DNA of 37,487 nt from an uncultured Nitrosospira sp. (GCA_900696505.1 CAADGJ010000222.1:1-37487), one strand, 5' to 3'. Shown: positions 27,062 through 35,136, counted from the stretch's first letter. The notes: generated by a model from the letters alone, not told the origin. Numbers and translations are program-made.

Positions 27062-27086
27062 AACAAGGCCGACGGACAACCCCTCT

Positions 27087-27185
27087 TCACCAATGGGTGA
27101 GCATAAACCCCGCTATTACGGCAACCCAAGCGAGTAAGAACAATAGCACCGATATCTCGGGCCACATATCATGCCAGAGCGTCAC
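27087..27185 (-). CDS. 32-aa single-helix membrane protein
   Basis: Too short for usual gene callers. A GTG start has AAGGAGG 5 nt upstream. After a short polar start (VTLWHDMWPE) there is one hydrophobic helix (ISVLLFLLAWVAVIAGFML) ending THW. This is the layout of small accessory subunits of membrane complexes. ATG 27167 is an alternative start but lacks a ribosome site. Confidence 0.55.
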   Translation of the reverse strand: MTLWHDMWPEISVLLFLLAWVAVIAGFMLTHW

Positions 27186-27270
27186 GTTGGCCTCCTTCTG
27201 AAGCGTGTGATGAGTATTTTTTGTCATCCGTATCCCAAGACAGGCCTTTCACGCTCAACCCTGAGTACTA

Positions 27271-27492
27271 TCAAGACCTGCCGTAGAGTTTTCCTTTTCC
27301 GTGCGATGCCATCGATCCCGGTAATCGGGGACGACCCTGCTCCAACAGAGGGCGCTTCCTGCGATTCGCTTCGATTACAGGATCGGTCGCCTCGCCACAC
27401 AGGAGACAGCGCCATCCTTTGACGGTATCGGCGCACGTCACATCCCCTATCCACATTGGCACCATCAGGCCTTCACAACGCGAACAATGCAT
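27271..27492 (-). CDS. Small double-CxxC (zinc-ribbon-like) protein
   Basis: 73 residues from ATG 27492, which has AGGAGG 4 nt upstream. CSRC at residues 3-6 and CLLC in GWRCLLCGEATDPVIEANR form a treble-clef or zinc-ribbon fold, then a basic tail (RRKRPL). The pattern is one I associate with recurring small Nitrospira proteins. Metal binding and possible nucleic-acid contact are inferred. Confidence 0.65.
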   Translation of the reverse strand: MHCSRCEGLMVPMWIGDVTCADTVKGWRCLLCGEATDPVIEANRRKRPLLEQGRPRLPGSMASHGKGKLYGRS

Positions 27493-27587
27493 CTGGCCTC
27501 CTGAAACTCGTCCGTCATCCATGGCTGTCTCGTATACACGAAGAAAAACCATTTGCCCTTATCTGCATGGATACTGCTTTCCGTTGG

Positions 27588-27758
27588 TCAGCAGGCATTG
27601 GAGGCACGACGTGTGCTGGCTATGTGCATCAGCAGCATACAGATCCCGCCAATGGTAAGAGCCCAAAACACCTCCATGGGGATGTCGAGCACTCCGGTCC
27701 AAGTCACGCTCCAGATAACCAGACCGAGCGCGAGTAAAATCGTGGACGCCTGTAGCAT
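27588..27758 (-). CDS. 56-aa membrane protein with two helices
   Basis: ATG 27758 has GAGGT 6 nt upstream. Two hydrophobic segments (STILLALGLVIWSVTWTGVL and VFWALTIGGICMLLMHIA) with a short charged loop (DIPME) make a hairpin membrane protein with a basic C-terminus (STRRASNAC). A longer frame upstream lacks a ribosome site. It may share a transcript with the double-CxxC gene 95 bp downstream. Confidence 0.6.
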   Translation of the reverse strand: MLQASTILLALGLVIWSVTWTGVLDIPMEVFWALTIGGICMLLMHIASTRRASNAC

Positions 27759-28049
27759 GGTAGACCTCTTAGGACTTTCTCGTGTTCGCAGCACGAGCAT
27801 AGAAAAGGAATCGATAGGGGGAAGTTCTCACCAAGTGTTCTCGAGGGACAATCCGCGGCCATCCAAGATGGTGTTGTACACGAGGAGAGTCGGTACTCAG
27901 TAGACAGCTTAGCTTCGGCGAAGGACGCTTTGGGCTGCCATCGTAACCTCGTTCCGTGAGCATCCCGGCGGTCCCTGCCGGCCAGAATGAAACGGGCGGT
28001 CGTATTCTCGATGCGAGACTTGATCGAAATGCCCGCACTTCCAATGCTG

Positions 28050-28093
28050 ATGATATCGGGAAGTGCCCACTCGAAACTGTTCAATAGTGCTCA
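28050..28093 (-). promoter_or_regulatory. Crp/Fnr-type class II promoter (site c)
   Basis: Palindrome TGTTCAATAGTGCTCA at 28078-28093. On the minus strand TATCAT follows after 22 nt (ATATCA after 21). It points at the small membrane-protein genes at 27758 and 27492, ~290 nt away; 27759-28049 holds no gene I can support. No -10 is seen on the plus side. Confidence 0.5.
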
Positions 28094-28182
28094 GTGGCAG
28101 CCCATGAGCGAAGAGGGGGATTTCCGCGCGGTCGGCTTGTGAGCTTTCGCACTGTCCGTTCCGGTCAGACACGTCGCGTTAT

Positions 28183-28725
28183 TCATGCAGCAGGGGTCAG
28201 AAGCGCTCGCCGTGCTAGATATACCGCTATGACCAGGGCGACGATGACTAAGACGTTTCCCCCTAAGTCGAGCAGGTATCGATTAAATATCTGGTCGGTC
28301 ACATCTTCCATATAGGCAATTTGAGCACCGGTCGTCAGGATGCGCCGTGTGGAGGCGATGACGCAGATATACAGAAACGGCTCCAAGGTAATCACTTTGG
28401 TTTTAAGGAAATTGATGATGGTACGAAATAATTCCAGGAGAATGATGACAAGGAGAAGATCATGCACTAAGGCCAATACAGCGGGAATCGCGTTGACACC
28501 CACCGTCACCATGAATGCGTACCAGGCATGAAGGAACACGATCATTCCGATGAGGAGGAAACTAAACCCTGTGGAGATGTACCCCCACCCGTCAAGCCTC
28601 TCCATGAGGCCGATGGTCGGTCCGCTCAAGGCACGATCGAAGATGAGCCAGCGGCTCGCTGACCCACGCCCTCTATCTTCCATCAACCCCTGTTCTTGGG
28701 CTCCACTCATGCTTGTCCCATCCAT
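28183..28725 (-). CDS. PsiE-family membrane protein
   Basis: About 180 residues. A polar N-terminus is followed by four hydrophobic helices: YISTGFSFLLIGMIVFLHAW, AVLALVHDLLLVIILLELFR, a third with ITLEPFLYICVIASTRRILT, and VLVIVALVIAVYLARR. These fit the phosphate-starvation-inducible PsiE family (LLLELFRT...FL.ICVIA.IR.IL). Function unknown. The start is uncertain (28725 or 28710), since an ATG-less extension to 28809 would overlap its own operator. Confidence 0.75.
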   Translation of the reverse strand: MDGTSMSGAQEQGLMEDRGRGSASRWLIFDRALSGPTIGLMERLDGWGYISTGFSFLLIGMIVFLHAWYAFMVTVGVNAIPAVLALVHDLLLVIILLELFRTIINFLKTKVITLEPFLYICVIASTRRILTTGAQIAYMEDVTDQIFNRYLLDLGGNVLVIVALVIAVYLARRALLTPAA

Positions 28726-28775
28726 TTTCCACACGTCCTCACACGACGCAGCGTAGAACGCTATCAAAGAGCCCA

Positions 28776-28818
28776 ATGCTACGCCTTTAGCCGGCCTATC
28801 GCCGATCAAAATTGCTCA
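28776..28818 (-). promoter_or_regulatory. Crp/Fnr-type class II promoter of the PsiE gene (site d)
   Basis: Palindrome CGATCAAAATTGCTCA at 28803-28818. On the minus strand TAGCAT (28776-28781) follows after exactly 21 nt, giving a start near 28769, ~45 nt before the PsiE start codon. Confidence 0.6.
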
Positions 28819-28876
28819 CTTTGTACTGACTATTACGCTAAATAAGGCTTTATCATACTTGCAGACCATCCAACTC

Positions 28877-30007
28877 TCATTTCGAGGCATATATCACGGG
28901 CGCGGGCCTTCGCCGATCTTTGCCAAATTCTTGTGTAATAATCATGACGCACGCCGTAACCGGAATGGCAAGCAGCAAGCCAAGGATTCCTCCGAGCGCC
29001 CCTCCAATGAGAACTACCAACAGCACGGTCAGCGCACTCAACTCCATGGTCCGGCTCTGTATCCACGGAGTTAGGACCCATCCTTCCACAAACGCGACCA
29101 TGACAAATATGGCGCTAGGCCAGAGAACAACGTCCCACCACAGCGGCGTCGATCCGGACGATACGACATCGACGTACTTCGCCAGCAAGGCTATCGGCCA
29201 TCCGACGATAGCCATGTAGGGAACGATGGTTAATAGCCCGGTTAAGATACCGAGCAGCAAGGCATATGGCACTTCCGCCCAACTCCATCCAGCGACAAAA
29301 GCAATGGCCGCGATGATAGCGATCAGCACCCGGCTGATCAAAAATCCGTTGACTGCTTGGTCCATTCGTTGAAGCATCCGTCGGACTCGCGTACGCCTTC
29401 CATCAGAGAGCCGCGCCTCAATATCTCGACGAATGTGATCGAAATGCCACGTGAACAAAAAGAAAAAGATCGGTAGCAGGACCGCCGACAGCAGAATCTC
29501 CATCGTCCCGGCAAGGATCACGCCGAGAATACCCATGGCTTGGCTCGTTCCAGTAAAGAGCGGCGAAAGGGTTTCGACCGGGGATTCTTTCATGCCCTTG
29601 GCAAAAGTCGTCAGATGCTCATTCAGATTCCCTATTTCGATTCCGTAGCGCTTCTCGAGGGTTACGCTGTACTGCGGAATTTTTGATGCTAGGGTCTCGA
29701 CTTGTTGCGACAATAAAGGACCCACCCACGTAATGATGAGTCCGACCCCAGTGACGAGGAGGACGGTACAGGCGAGAGCGAGGATCCATCGCGGCATACG
29801 AAGTTTACTGTTGGCAGCATTGAGTAAGGGATCGCACAGGTAGGCGAGGACAATTGCTATGAGAACGGGCGCCAACAAACGGCGGAAATCATACAGCAGC
29901 CACAAAGCGCCCCCTATCGCCAGGAGTCCAGCCAAATCCCGAAGCGGCTGAATCTGCCACAGGCGGCGATCACTGACTCGGTTCGGAATGCGGTCGTTGA
30001 ATCTCAA
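28877..30007 (-). CDS. AI-2E family transporter (PerM-like)
   Basis: 376 residues. About eight hydrophobic segments with the family pattern: LAPVLIAIVLAYLCDPLLN, TLLVTGVGLIITWVGPLLSQ-like region, FTWHFDHIRRDIEARL, GFLISRVLIAIIAAIAFVAG, YALLLGILTGLLTIVPYMA, LTVLLVVLIGGALGGILGLL. Members transport autoinducer-2, sodium/protons or unknown substrates. The start is a TTG without a good ribosome site. Site b lies upstream with CATAAT in the right place for this gene. Confidence 0.85.
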   Translation of the reverse strand: MRFNDRIPNRVSDRRLWQIQPLRDLAGLLAIGGALWLLYDFRRLLAPVLIAIVLAYLCDPLLNAANSKLRMPRWILALACTVLLVTGVGLIITWVGPLLSQQVETLASKIPQYSVTLEKRYGIEIGNLNEHLTTFAKGMKESPVETLSPLFTGTSQAMGILGVILAGTMEILLSAVLLPIFFFLFTWHFDHIRRDIEARLSDGRRTRVRRMLQRMDQAVNGFLISRVLIAIIAAIAFVAGWSWAEVPYALLLGILTGLLTIVPYMAIVGWPIALLAKYVDVVSSGSTPLWWDVVLWPSAIFVMVAFVEGWVLTPWIQSRTMELSALTVLLVVLIGGALGGILGLLLAIPVTACVMIITQEFGKDRRRPAPVIYASK

Positions 30008-30081
30008 GCTGTCACGCTTTTCTCTTCGAACCTGTCCTCGAATATGGTGTCCTGGATCCTCATGTTGTCCATTCTTCGATC

Positions 30082-30151
30082 ATTATGCGACAGCAGCCGA
30101 GCGAAAACTGTTCACTATTGCTCAGCGCGAACATCCCGTGCGGTGCATCAT
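30082..30151. promoter_or_regulatory. Bidirectional Crp/Fnr-type class II promoter (site b)
   Basis: Palindrome TGTTCACTATTGCTCA at 30109-30124. Leftward, 21 nt separate it from CATAAT (30082-30087, minus strand), with a start near 30075, 68 nt before the AI-2E transporter gene. Rightward, 21 nt separate it from CATCAT (30146-30151) towards the exported protein gene at 30331. Confidence 0.65.
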
Positions 30152-30330
30152 GGTTACGGCCGCGGTCATGGATCCATGATCAATATTCACCGCCAGTGAT
30201 TTCTTGGCTCCTCACTAGGCGGGCGCATTTGCGTCGCTTCCTGTCACACCCTGTGTATTACTGAGCGGGAACGGCAGGCCTGTAGGCAGACAGACGAGGC
30301 GCAGGGGCATGAGTCAGATACGAGGGACAT

Positions 30331-30765
30331 ATGCATAATACAGGTAACAATGCGCTCAAGCGCATGGCGGTTTTTCTTGTCCTATCAATTTCTACATTGA
30401 GTCTCCCTATTTCCGGATCGGCAGAAGTTGCGAGGAAGCGGCCCTACATCGAAGTAGCCAAGGGAACCAGGCTCTGCTCGGATGCTGCGCTTGATCAATC
30501 CCGGGCAGCTCGCGATGCCGGAAAGGTCTTTTGGAAAGTCATCAGTCGTCCTCGTGCCAACGGCACTCAGACTGTGGCTGCATTCGTCCTCGAAACCATT
30601 TACGACCGCCAAAGCGGCGATACCATCATTCGAGAGAGTCGATATGATGAAGATTATGCTGCCTTCTTTATGCGGGATCCGGAACAACAGGGTAGGTGGC
30701 TGATGATCAGTCCGGAGGACGGAAGAGTGGAAGCGACCGTAAAGATCTGCTCAAAGAAACAATGA
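30331..30765 (+). CDS. Exported hypothetical protein
   Basis: 144 residues. ATG has GAGGG 5 nt upstream. A signal peptide (MAVFLVLSISTLSLPISGSA, cleavage after GSA) precedes a mature domain of alternating strands: KVFWKVISRP, TQTVAAFVLETIYDRQSGD and YAAFFMRDPEQQGRWLMISP. Two Cys (LCSDAAL, VKICSKK) probably pair. Not recognised; periplasmic. It is divergent from the AI-2E gene and shares site b. Confidence 0.65.
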   Translation: MHNTGNNALKRMAVFLVLSISTLSLPISGSAEVARKRPYIEVAKGTRLCSDAALDQSRAARDAGKVFWKVISRPRANGTQTVAAFVLETIYDRQSGDTIIRESRYDEDYAAFFMRDPEQQGRWLMISPEDGRVEATVKICSKKQ

Positions 30766-30852
30766 ACCTGATTGCCTCCCACCTGCGATGTCCACCCTTT
30801 AGTTGGCAAGGCATGCGCTGGGCGGCACCGACAGCAAATCCAGGCCCCGAAC

Positions 30853-31536
30853 TTATGATCCATGTGTCTCAAATAGTTTCACGAGGAGCGTTTTCTCTTG
30901 AAGTTTTTCCATCAACTGGGCCAATGACCCGTCGCGAATAATACTTGCTAACTGAGCACGATAACTCCCGATGAGACTTGTGCCGTCTAGGATGGCGTCG
31001 TATACCAACCACCGCCCGCCTATGCGTGTGAGTCGAAAGTCGAGAGCAGTGTCGAGCTTATTGCCTACGAGTCGGGTTTGTACCTCCGCACATGCCGCCT
31101 CACGCCGCTCCGCAACATACATGATTCGTTCGCCGGAGTATTGGATCATTCGATTTGCGAGGGCATCTCGAAGGAGATGTACAAAGAGACCCACATATAC
31201 CGTGCGTGCGCCGTCATCCATCTGCGCCCATGAGACTCCCAGAGACCGCTTCGCCATATCTTCGTAATGGACGTCGCGCCGAATCACCCGCTCGATCGCA
31301 AGGCGTCGCGCTTGCGATCGAGCGGGGTCTTGGAACTCTTTCAATACGGAAAAGAGTTCGGTGACGGTGCCTTTGATGACCTACGTTGGGTCCACTTCGG
31401 CCCCCGCCGCATCGCCCGGCTTGAGGCTCACTAAACAAGCGATACACATAACCGCAACGACTGCCAGGAAACTTCGATGACAGACTTCGCGTAATTGCTC
31501 TCGGAGATCTCTGTCCTGTGTGAGGTGCATGATCAT
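30853..31536 (-). pseudogene. MlaC-like phospholipid-binding protein interrupted by an in-frame amber codon
   Basis: The frame from ATG 31536 encodes a signal peptide (SFLAVVAVMCIACLVSL, ending DAAGAEVDPT), then TAG at 31381-31383, and continues in the same frame as a typical MlaC domain: VIKGTVTELFSVL, RDVHYEDMAKRSLGVSW, ERIMYVAERREA, WLVYDAILDGTSLIGSYRAQLASII. MlaC ferries phospholipid across the periplasm for the Mla ABC importer. No other mla gene is in the window. The stop separates signal from domain, so export is lost unless it is read through. Confidence 0.75.
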
Positions 31537-31668
31537 GGTAGTGCCTTTCGATGCAATGGGCATCGAGCCCGCCACCGGGTGAACTGGAGACTGCTCCCGC
31601 ACGCATATGCTATGCAGAAGGCGATAGACCTGCCGAGAGCCTCTGGAATCAGCAAGACGATTCGTCCA

Positions 31669-32475
31669 TCAATGAGTCGAAGGGCTCCCTTTTTCCGATT
31701 GATTGAAGGAGACATCCGCCACTTGCTCTTCGTCATCGATGAGCAAGATAGCCGATTGGCCTCGGGATACCTTGGCGAGTCGTTCCAGAATGGGCGGTCG
31801 AGACTTGAAGGAATGCTCTTTGCCGTCCTCTGTCCGGATCGCAATGGTCTTGTCTTGCAAGGACTTCGTGATCACTCCAGATACCTGCCGTAGATTCCCT
31901 TTGATCAGTGACTTGTTTTGTCCCGGTGCGGCCGCTTGACCAGCCTTGTCAGTTGCGCCGAGTGAGACATCCACAATTTTGTCTATTTCATCTAGGAGAA
32001 AGGTAACCTCCGCCCCCACGGGCAATGAGGCCACTTTGCTTCTGGCGACAGGCCGAATACCATGCGACTGTTCCTTCCCCTCCGCCGTCCGAATGACCGC
32101 CGTCTCGTGGCCCGTGCCCAAGGGCACAGCGAGCTGTCCTCGAACAATCCGATGATGGCTGACCTCTCCGACCTTATGCACGTCCACCAGGAGATTCTGA
32201 TCATTGACCGTAATCTCAACCTGATCGCCTATATCGAGGGCTGGTAAACCCTTATCTTTGCGCACGTTCATGGGGACGAAACGCGGCTGCCCCTCTCCAA
32301 TATTCACCCGGGCTTGGTCACTGCGGACCTCGTCGACAGTCCCTAGAAATGTTCGATTCCCGGCAAGATGCTCGTGCTCTGTAGTGCCTCCCTCAGGAGC
32401 CGCGTGGCCCCACGCTCCCGGGAACACACAGGTCAAGGCAACAATGGCAAGCGGCTTGAAAAGAGGTGACGTCAT
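31669..32475 (-). CDS. Exported protein with three beta repeats (DUF5666-like)
   Basis: 268 residues with a signal peptide (PLAIVALTCVFPGAWGHA). Three similar ~60-residue units follow: FLGTVDEVRSDQARVNIGE...VEITVND...VDVHK, RIVRGQL...TAVIRTAEGKEQSHG...VTFLLDEIDKIVDVSL, and GNLRQVSGVITK...IAIRTEDGKEHSFK...AILLIDDEEQVADVSF. Each is a small beta barrel like DUF5666 or OB-like folds. AGAGA precedes the ATG. Its role may be binding in the periplasm; not known. Confidence 0.65.
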   Translation of the reverse strand: MTSPLFKPLAIVALTCVFPGAWGHAAPEGGTTEHEHLAGNRTFLGTVDEVRSDQARVNIGEGQPRFVPMNVRKDKGLPALDIGDQVEITVNDQNLLVDVHKVGEVSHHRIVRGQLAVPLGTGHETAVIRTAEGKEQSHGIRPVARSKVASLPVGAEVTFLLDEIDKIVDVSLGATDKAGQAAAPGQNKSLIKGNLRQVSGVITKSLQDKTIAIRTEDGKEHSFKSRPPILERLAKVSRGQSAILLIDDEEQVADVSFNQSEKGSPSTH

Positions 32476-32545
32476 AAATCTCTCCGTTTCTGGTCAGTTG
32501 TCATATTGGTCATGACGATTTCTCTCTCATGGTCTCGCCCACCGG

Positions 32546-32629
32546 TTACGACTCATCGGGAGCAGTCGCCCATATCGCAGTACCCCACATGAATGCCAAT
32601 AATGCTATGAGGGTCCAAATCTGATACAT
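32546..32629 (-). CDS. 27-aa single-helix membrane protein
   Basis: Too short for gene callers. ATG 32629 has AGGAGG 6 nt upstream. The product is one hydrophobic helix (IWTLIALLAFMWGTAIWAT) with a short acidic tail (PDES). It lies between two genes on the same strand and resembles the small subunits that stabilise membrane complexes. Confidence 0.55.
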   Translation of the reverse strand: MYQIWTLIALLAFMWGTAIWATAPDES

Positions 32630-32697
32630 CAAGCGCCTCCTGGCTGTACGCGGTTGCAAGCATTAATAGGTAAGCGAACCGTGGTCACACTTCAGCA

Positions 32698-32919
32698 TCA
32701 CCGTCCACGGTTTAAGGAGCAGGATGCTTCGGATGCGGGAGGCTCCAGGGAGTGTCTCAGGTGGTCCATATGTTGTTGCATTTCCGCCAGGACATGGCTG
32801 ATGTGTCCGGCCGAACAGTGGCGGAGCTGGTGGACGCTCCTGCCTGTCCAGACCCGAAGAGCGCTGCGCGATGTGGTAGGCACCGTCAGTACATAGGTCT
32901 GCGTTGTTGTCGTCTTCAT
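32698..32919 (-). CDS. Hypothetical small protein, 73 aa
   Basis: ATG 32919 has GGAGGA 5 nt upstream, one of the best ribosome sites in the island. Features are a Thr-rich start (MKTTTTQTYVLTVPTT), two Cys in the whole, and a His-rich helix (HISHVLAEMQQHMDHLRHSL) that might bind metal. No family recognised. Confidence 0.5.
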   Translation of the reverse strand: MKTTTTQTYVLTVPTTSRSALRVWTGRSVHQLRHCSAGHISHVLAEMQQHMDHLRHSLEPPASEASCSLNRGR

Positions 32920-33021
32920 ATATTCCTCCATGAAATGGTTCGGAGTCAGTCCTCGAGAAACATTCGCTAGCAGCCGTCGCGGCTGTTTGCTGGCTGTGTT
33001 CTGATCAGTTCACGCTGCCAC

Positions 33022-33216
33022 TCATGGTTCGATGGGCGCTCCCACCCTGCTCAGTCCGTGATACACGGAACCCTTTGGACTGAGATCTTCAACGCCTGAA
33101 TGGCCTCCGCGACAACTTCCTCCGTCGAGCGCGACCCATCGCCATAAGGTTAAGGCGTGATGCATGGCTTTCGTCATGCACAGGGTTTGCTCTTCAATGT
33201 CATGTTGTCCCTTCAT
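33022..33216 (-). CDS. Hypothetical small protein, 64 aa
   Basis: Starts at ATG 33216, ~110 nt after the predicted start of site e. The composition is rich in Gly and His with an amphipathic helix (TLCMTKAMHHALTLWRWVAL). The ribosome site (GACGGA) is moderate. Not recognised; it may be the first gene of a minus-strand run ending at the MlaC-like gene. Confidence 0.4.
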   Translation of the reverse strand: MKGQHDIEEQTLCMTKAMHHALTLWRWVALDGGSCRGGHSGVEDLSPKGSVYHGLSRVGAPIEP

Positions 33217-33333
33217 AATTCCGTCGAAAGGAATCGCTGTCTCGAGGTTGGCCTGGACGGATCGAAAGTGTGTGAGAGATGCCTACAAGATCGGCATCAA
33301 GAGTTCGTCACACAAAATACTTCGACAGGTTGT

Positions 33334-33376
33334 ATTGTAGAGAGGGACGGGAAAATGGTCTGGTCAAGATTGCTCA
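33334..33376 (-). promoter_or_regulatory. Crp/Fnr-type class II promoter (site e)
   Basis: Palindrome TGGTCAAGATTGCTCA at 33361-33376. On the minus strand TACAAT (33334-33339, five of six to consensus) follows after exactly 21 nt. It precedes the run of minus-strand genes from 33216 down to the MlaC-like gene. Confidence 0.65.
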
Positions 33377-33777
33377 CTTTCCCTGCGATACTGGTGTTAG
33401 CGGAGAGGCAGCCGTCCGTTTGCAGCGCCGCTCTAACCAAGCCATGCTCGCGCATGTTCCATTGGGGGAATCATCGAAGCGCAATCGGACTGTGTATGGG
33501 GTGAGGGGCTCTCAGCGGTCAGTTACGATAGTTGAAGAATGACAACTGCCGGATGCGAAACGGGAATTTACATGGGGACCCCGACATGCCTTTTGAGGCC
33601 ATCACAGCGGGGGTTCAGCTGCCGGATAAGCATCTGACGCACGCGCAACATGTTTAGGGCGAGCACTGACTATGGGAGGCTCACATTTACTGTCCCCGCG
33701 TCTAATCAACATCTGCCGTCGGCAAGCCCCGCTCCATTCTATCGCAGAGGACATCCACCCATTGCATCCGGTGAATG
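33377..33777. other. Gap with no supported gene
   Basis: About 400 bp between site e and the stop of the Crp/Fnr gene. Short plus-strand frames across it overlap the promoter and show no family or composition signal. Nothing else seen. Confidence 0.35.
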
Positions 33778-34431
33778 CTAATCGTGTAGAACGATATTCA
33801 GCAGAGAGCTATGGACATGCATCCCGCCATTGTACTCAATAAAGCCAAGCTTCCTGAACTTGTTCATAAAAAAACTAATGCGTGACCGCGTGGTACCAAC
33901 CATTTCCGCCAATGTTTCCTGGCTGATTTTAGCGATGACCGGTTCCGGCTTACCCTCTTTTCCAAAATGGGCCAGCAGGAGTAATACTCTCGCCAATCGC
34001 TTTTCGCTGGAATTAAACAGTTGATCTACTAAATCAGCTTCAATACGTGCATTGCGAGAGAGCAGATATGCCATAAACAGCTCCGAAAACGTGGGTTCTT
34101 CATGGAGCACGCGAATCATGGCTGTTTTGTCAATGCGGACAATGGTGGAAGGATCCAGAGCAGTGGCTGCGGCCATGCGGAGAGGTTGCCCCGCGAGACA
34201 GCCTTCCCCAAAGAATCCGGCACGTTCCAAAATGCCCACTACGGCTTCCTTGCCTTTTGCTGAGACAACGGTGAGTTTGACTCGGCCCTCTTGGATATAG
34301 AAAACGGCGTCTGCCGCATCGCCTTGCGAGAAGAGAACGTCTTTCTCTTTATACTTAATAATGGTTTTGCCGCCGCCCATCTTAGAGAGAAACGTTTTCG
34401 CATTGAAACTGGTGAGCCGTTTGTTCGTCAT
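33778..34431 (-). CDS. Crp/Fnr-family transcription regulator
   Basis: 217 residues. A cyclic-nucleotide-binding-like beta barrel (~20-120: VLFSQGDAADAVFYIQEGRVKL-type pattern, FFGEGCLAGQPLRMAAAT) and dimer helix lead to a winged helix (~165-215): ISQETLAEMVGTTRSRISF then FRKLGFIEYNG. Only one Cys is present (Cys78), so it is not an Fe-S FNR. In the recognition helix the CRP Arg180 equivalent is kept but the Glu181 and Arg185 equivalents look like Ser and Phe, so a site other than TGTGA is expected. It is the likely regulator of the five palindromes in this island. Confidence 0.85.
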   Translation of the reverse strand: MTNKRLTSFNAKTFLSKMGGGKTIIKYKEKDVLFSQGDAADAVFYIQEGRVKLTVVSAKGKEAVVGILERAGFFGEGCLAGQPLRMAAATALDPSTIVRIDKTAMIRVLHEEPTFSELFMAYLLSRNARIEADLVDQLFNSSEKRLARVLLLLAHFGKEGKPEPVIAKISQETLAEMVGTTRSRISFFMNKFRKLGFIEYNGGMHVHSSLLNIVLHD

Positions 34432-35136
34432 AATACTCCTGGACCAGCGGTGGTCGGCCGATGAATCGGTCCGTTAACACGCACTTGGCCTATCCGAGAA
34501 ATGCCTAGGACACCTTTCGGCGATCATGGACCTTAGGTGGCTAGGCGGCATGGCTGACGAAGCAGTCTCGATTGCACGTGAGACAGGATACCGTGAGCCT
34601 CGCGCAGTATCAATATATGCACGCTCCACCGTTTGCATAGCGTTAGCAACAATCAGCATGATCTCTGGGCATTAGAAATGCAGGAACGTATAAGCCTCAG
34701 ATCTCGCAACCCACCGTTAAATCTGCCCGACGGACATTCGAGTACGTACGATAAGAAGGTGCTAGGGCACCACACTCTGCGCTTTCCCAATACATATAAG
34801 ACGACCATCTAGAGAGTTCTGGGTTGCGAGATGGGGCGAGTGGCGACCCCAACCGGCTTTGCACGAAGGGCAAAAATACATTTTAGTTGCCCTGTCTGAA
34901 TAGATCCTCTCTCGCCATAACGCTGGGCTGCACTATGAAAGCACACTTATACAACCATCAGCTGAGTAAAGCGCGCATAAGCATCCATATGCGTACTTCC
35001 TTTCTTAACTCTTCTTTTAGATAATTCGTCCTCCACTGTCCCCTGCTGGCCATTGCTGGCCTCTTGTGGGCACTTTACTTAGTCCACCGTTCAGCATAGC
35101 GTCGGATCATGGGAAGGGAACGGTTCAGAGAGCAAG
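34432..35136. other. Long intergenic region before the replication module
   Basis: About 700 bp with no supported gene. A minus-strand frame (34659-34474) has no ribosome site or family signal. The notable content is the 13-bp inverted repeat listed separately. A replication origin for the Rep remnant could lie here, but no iterons were seen. Confidence 0.4.
34701..34832. repeat. 13-bp perfect inverted repeat enclosing 106 bp
   Basis: ATCTCGCAACCCA at 34701-34713 and its exact complement TGGGTTGCGAGAT at 34820-34832. The interior is AT-richer and has no gene. No flanking duplication was recognised. Confidence 0.55.

Noticed and set aside
26854-27165. A 103-codon minus-strand frame
   Set aside because: It overlaps the 32-aa membrane protein in another frame that has a much better ribosome site; composition is unremarkable.
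30177-30192. A sixth operator (TGATCAATATTCACCG)
   Set aside because: Only the left half matches and no -10-like hexamer lies 21 nt away on either side.
32495-32515. A half-operator ATTGGTCA upstream of the repeat protein
   Set aside because: Left half does not match, and the expected -10 position falls on the start codon.
33157-33504. A 115-codon plus-strand frame
   Set aside because: It runs across site e and the opposite small gene, without ribosome site or family signal.
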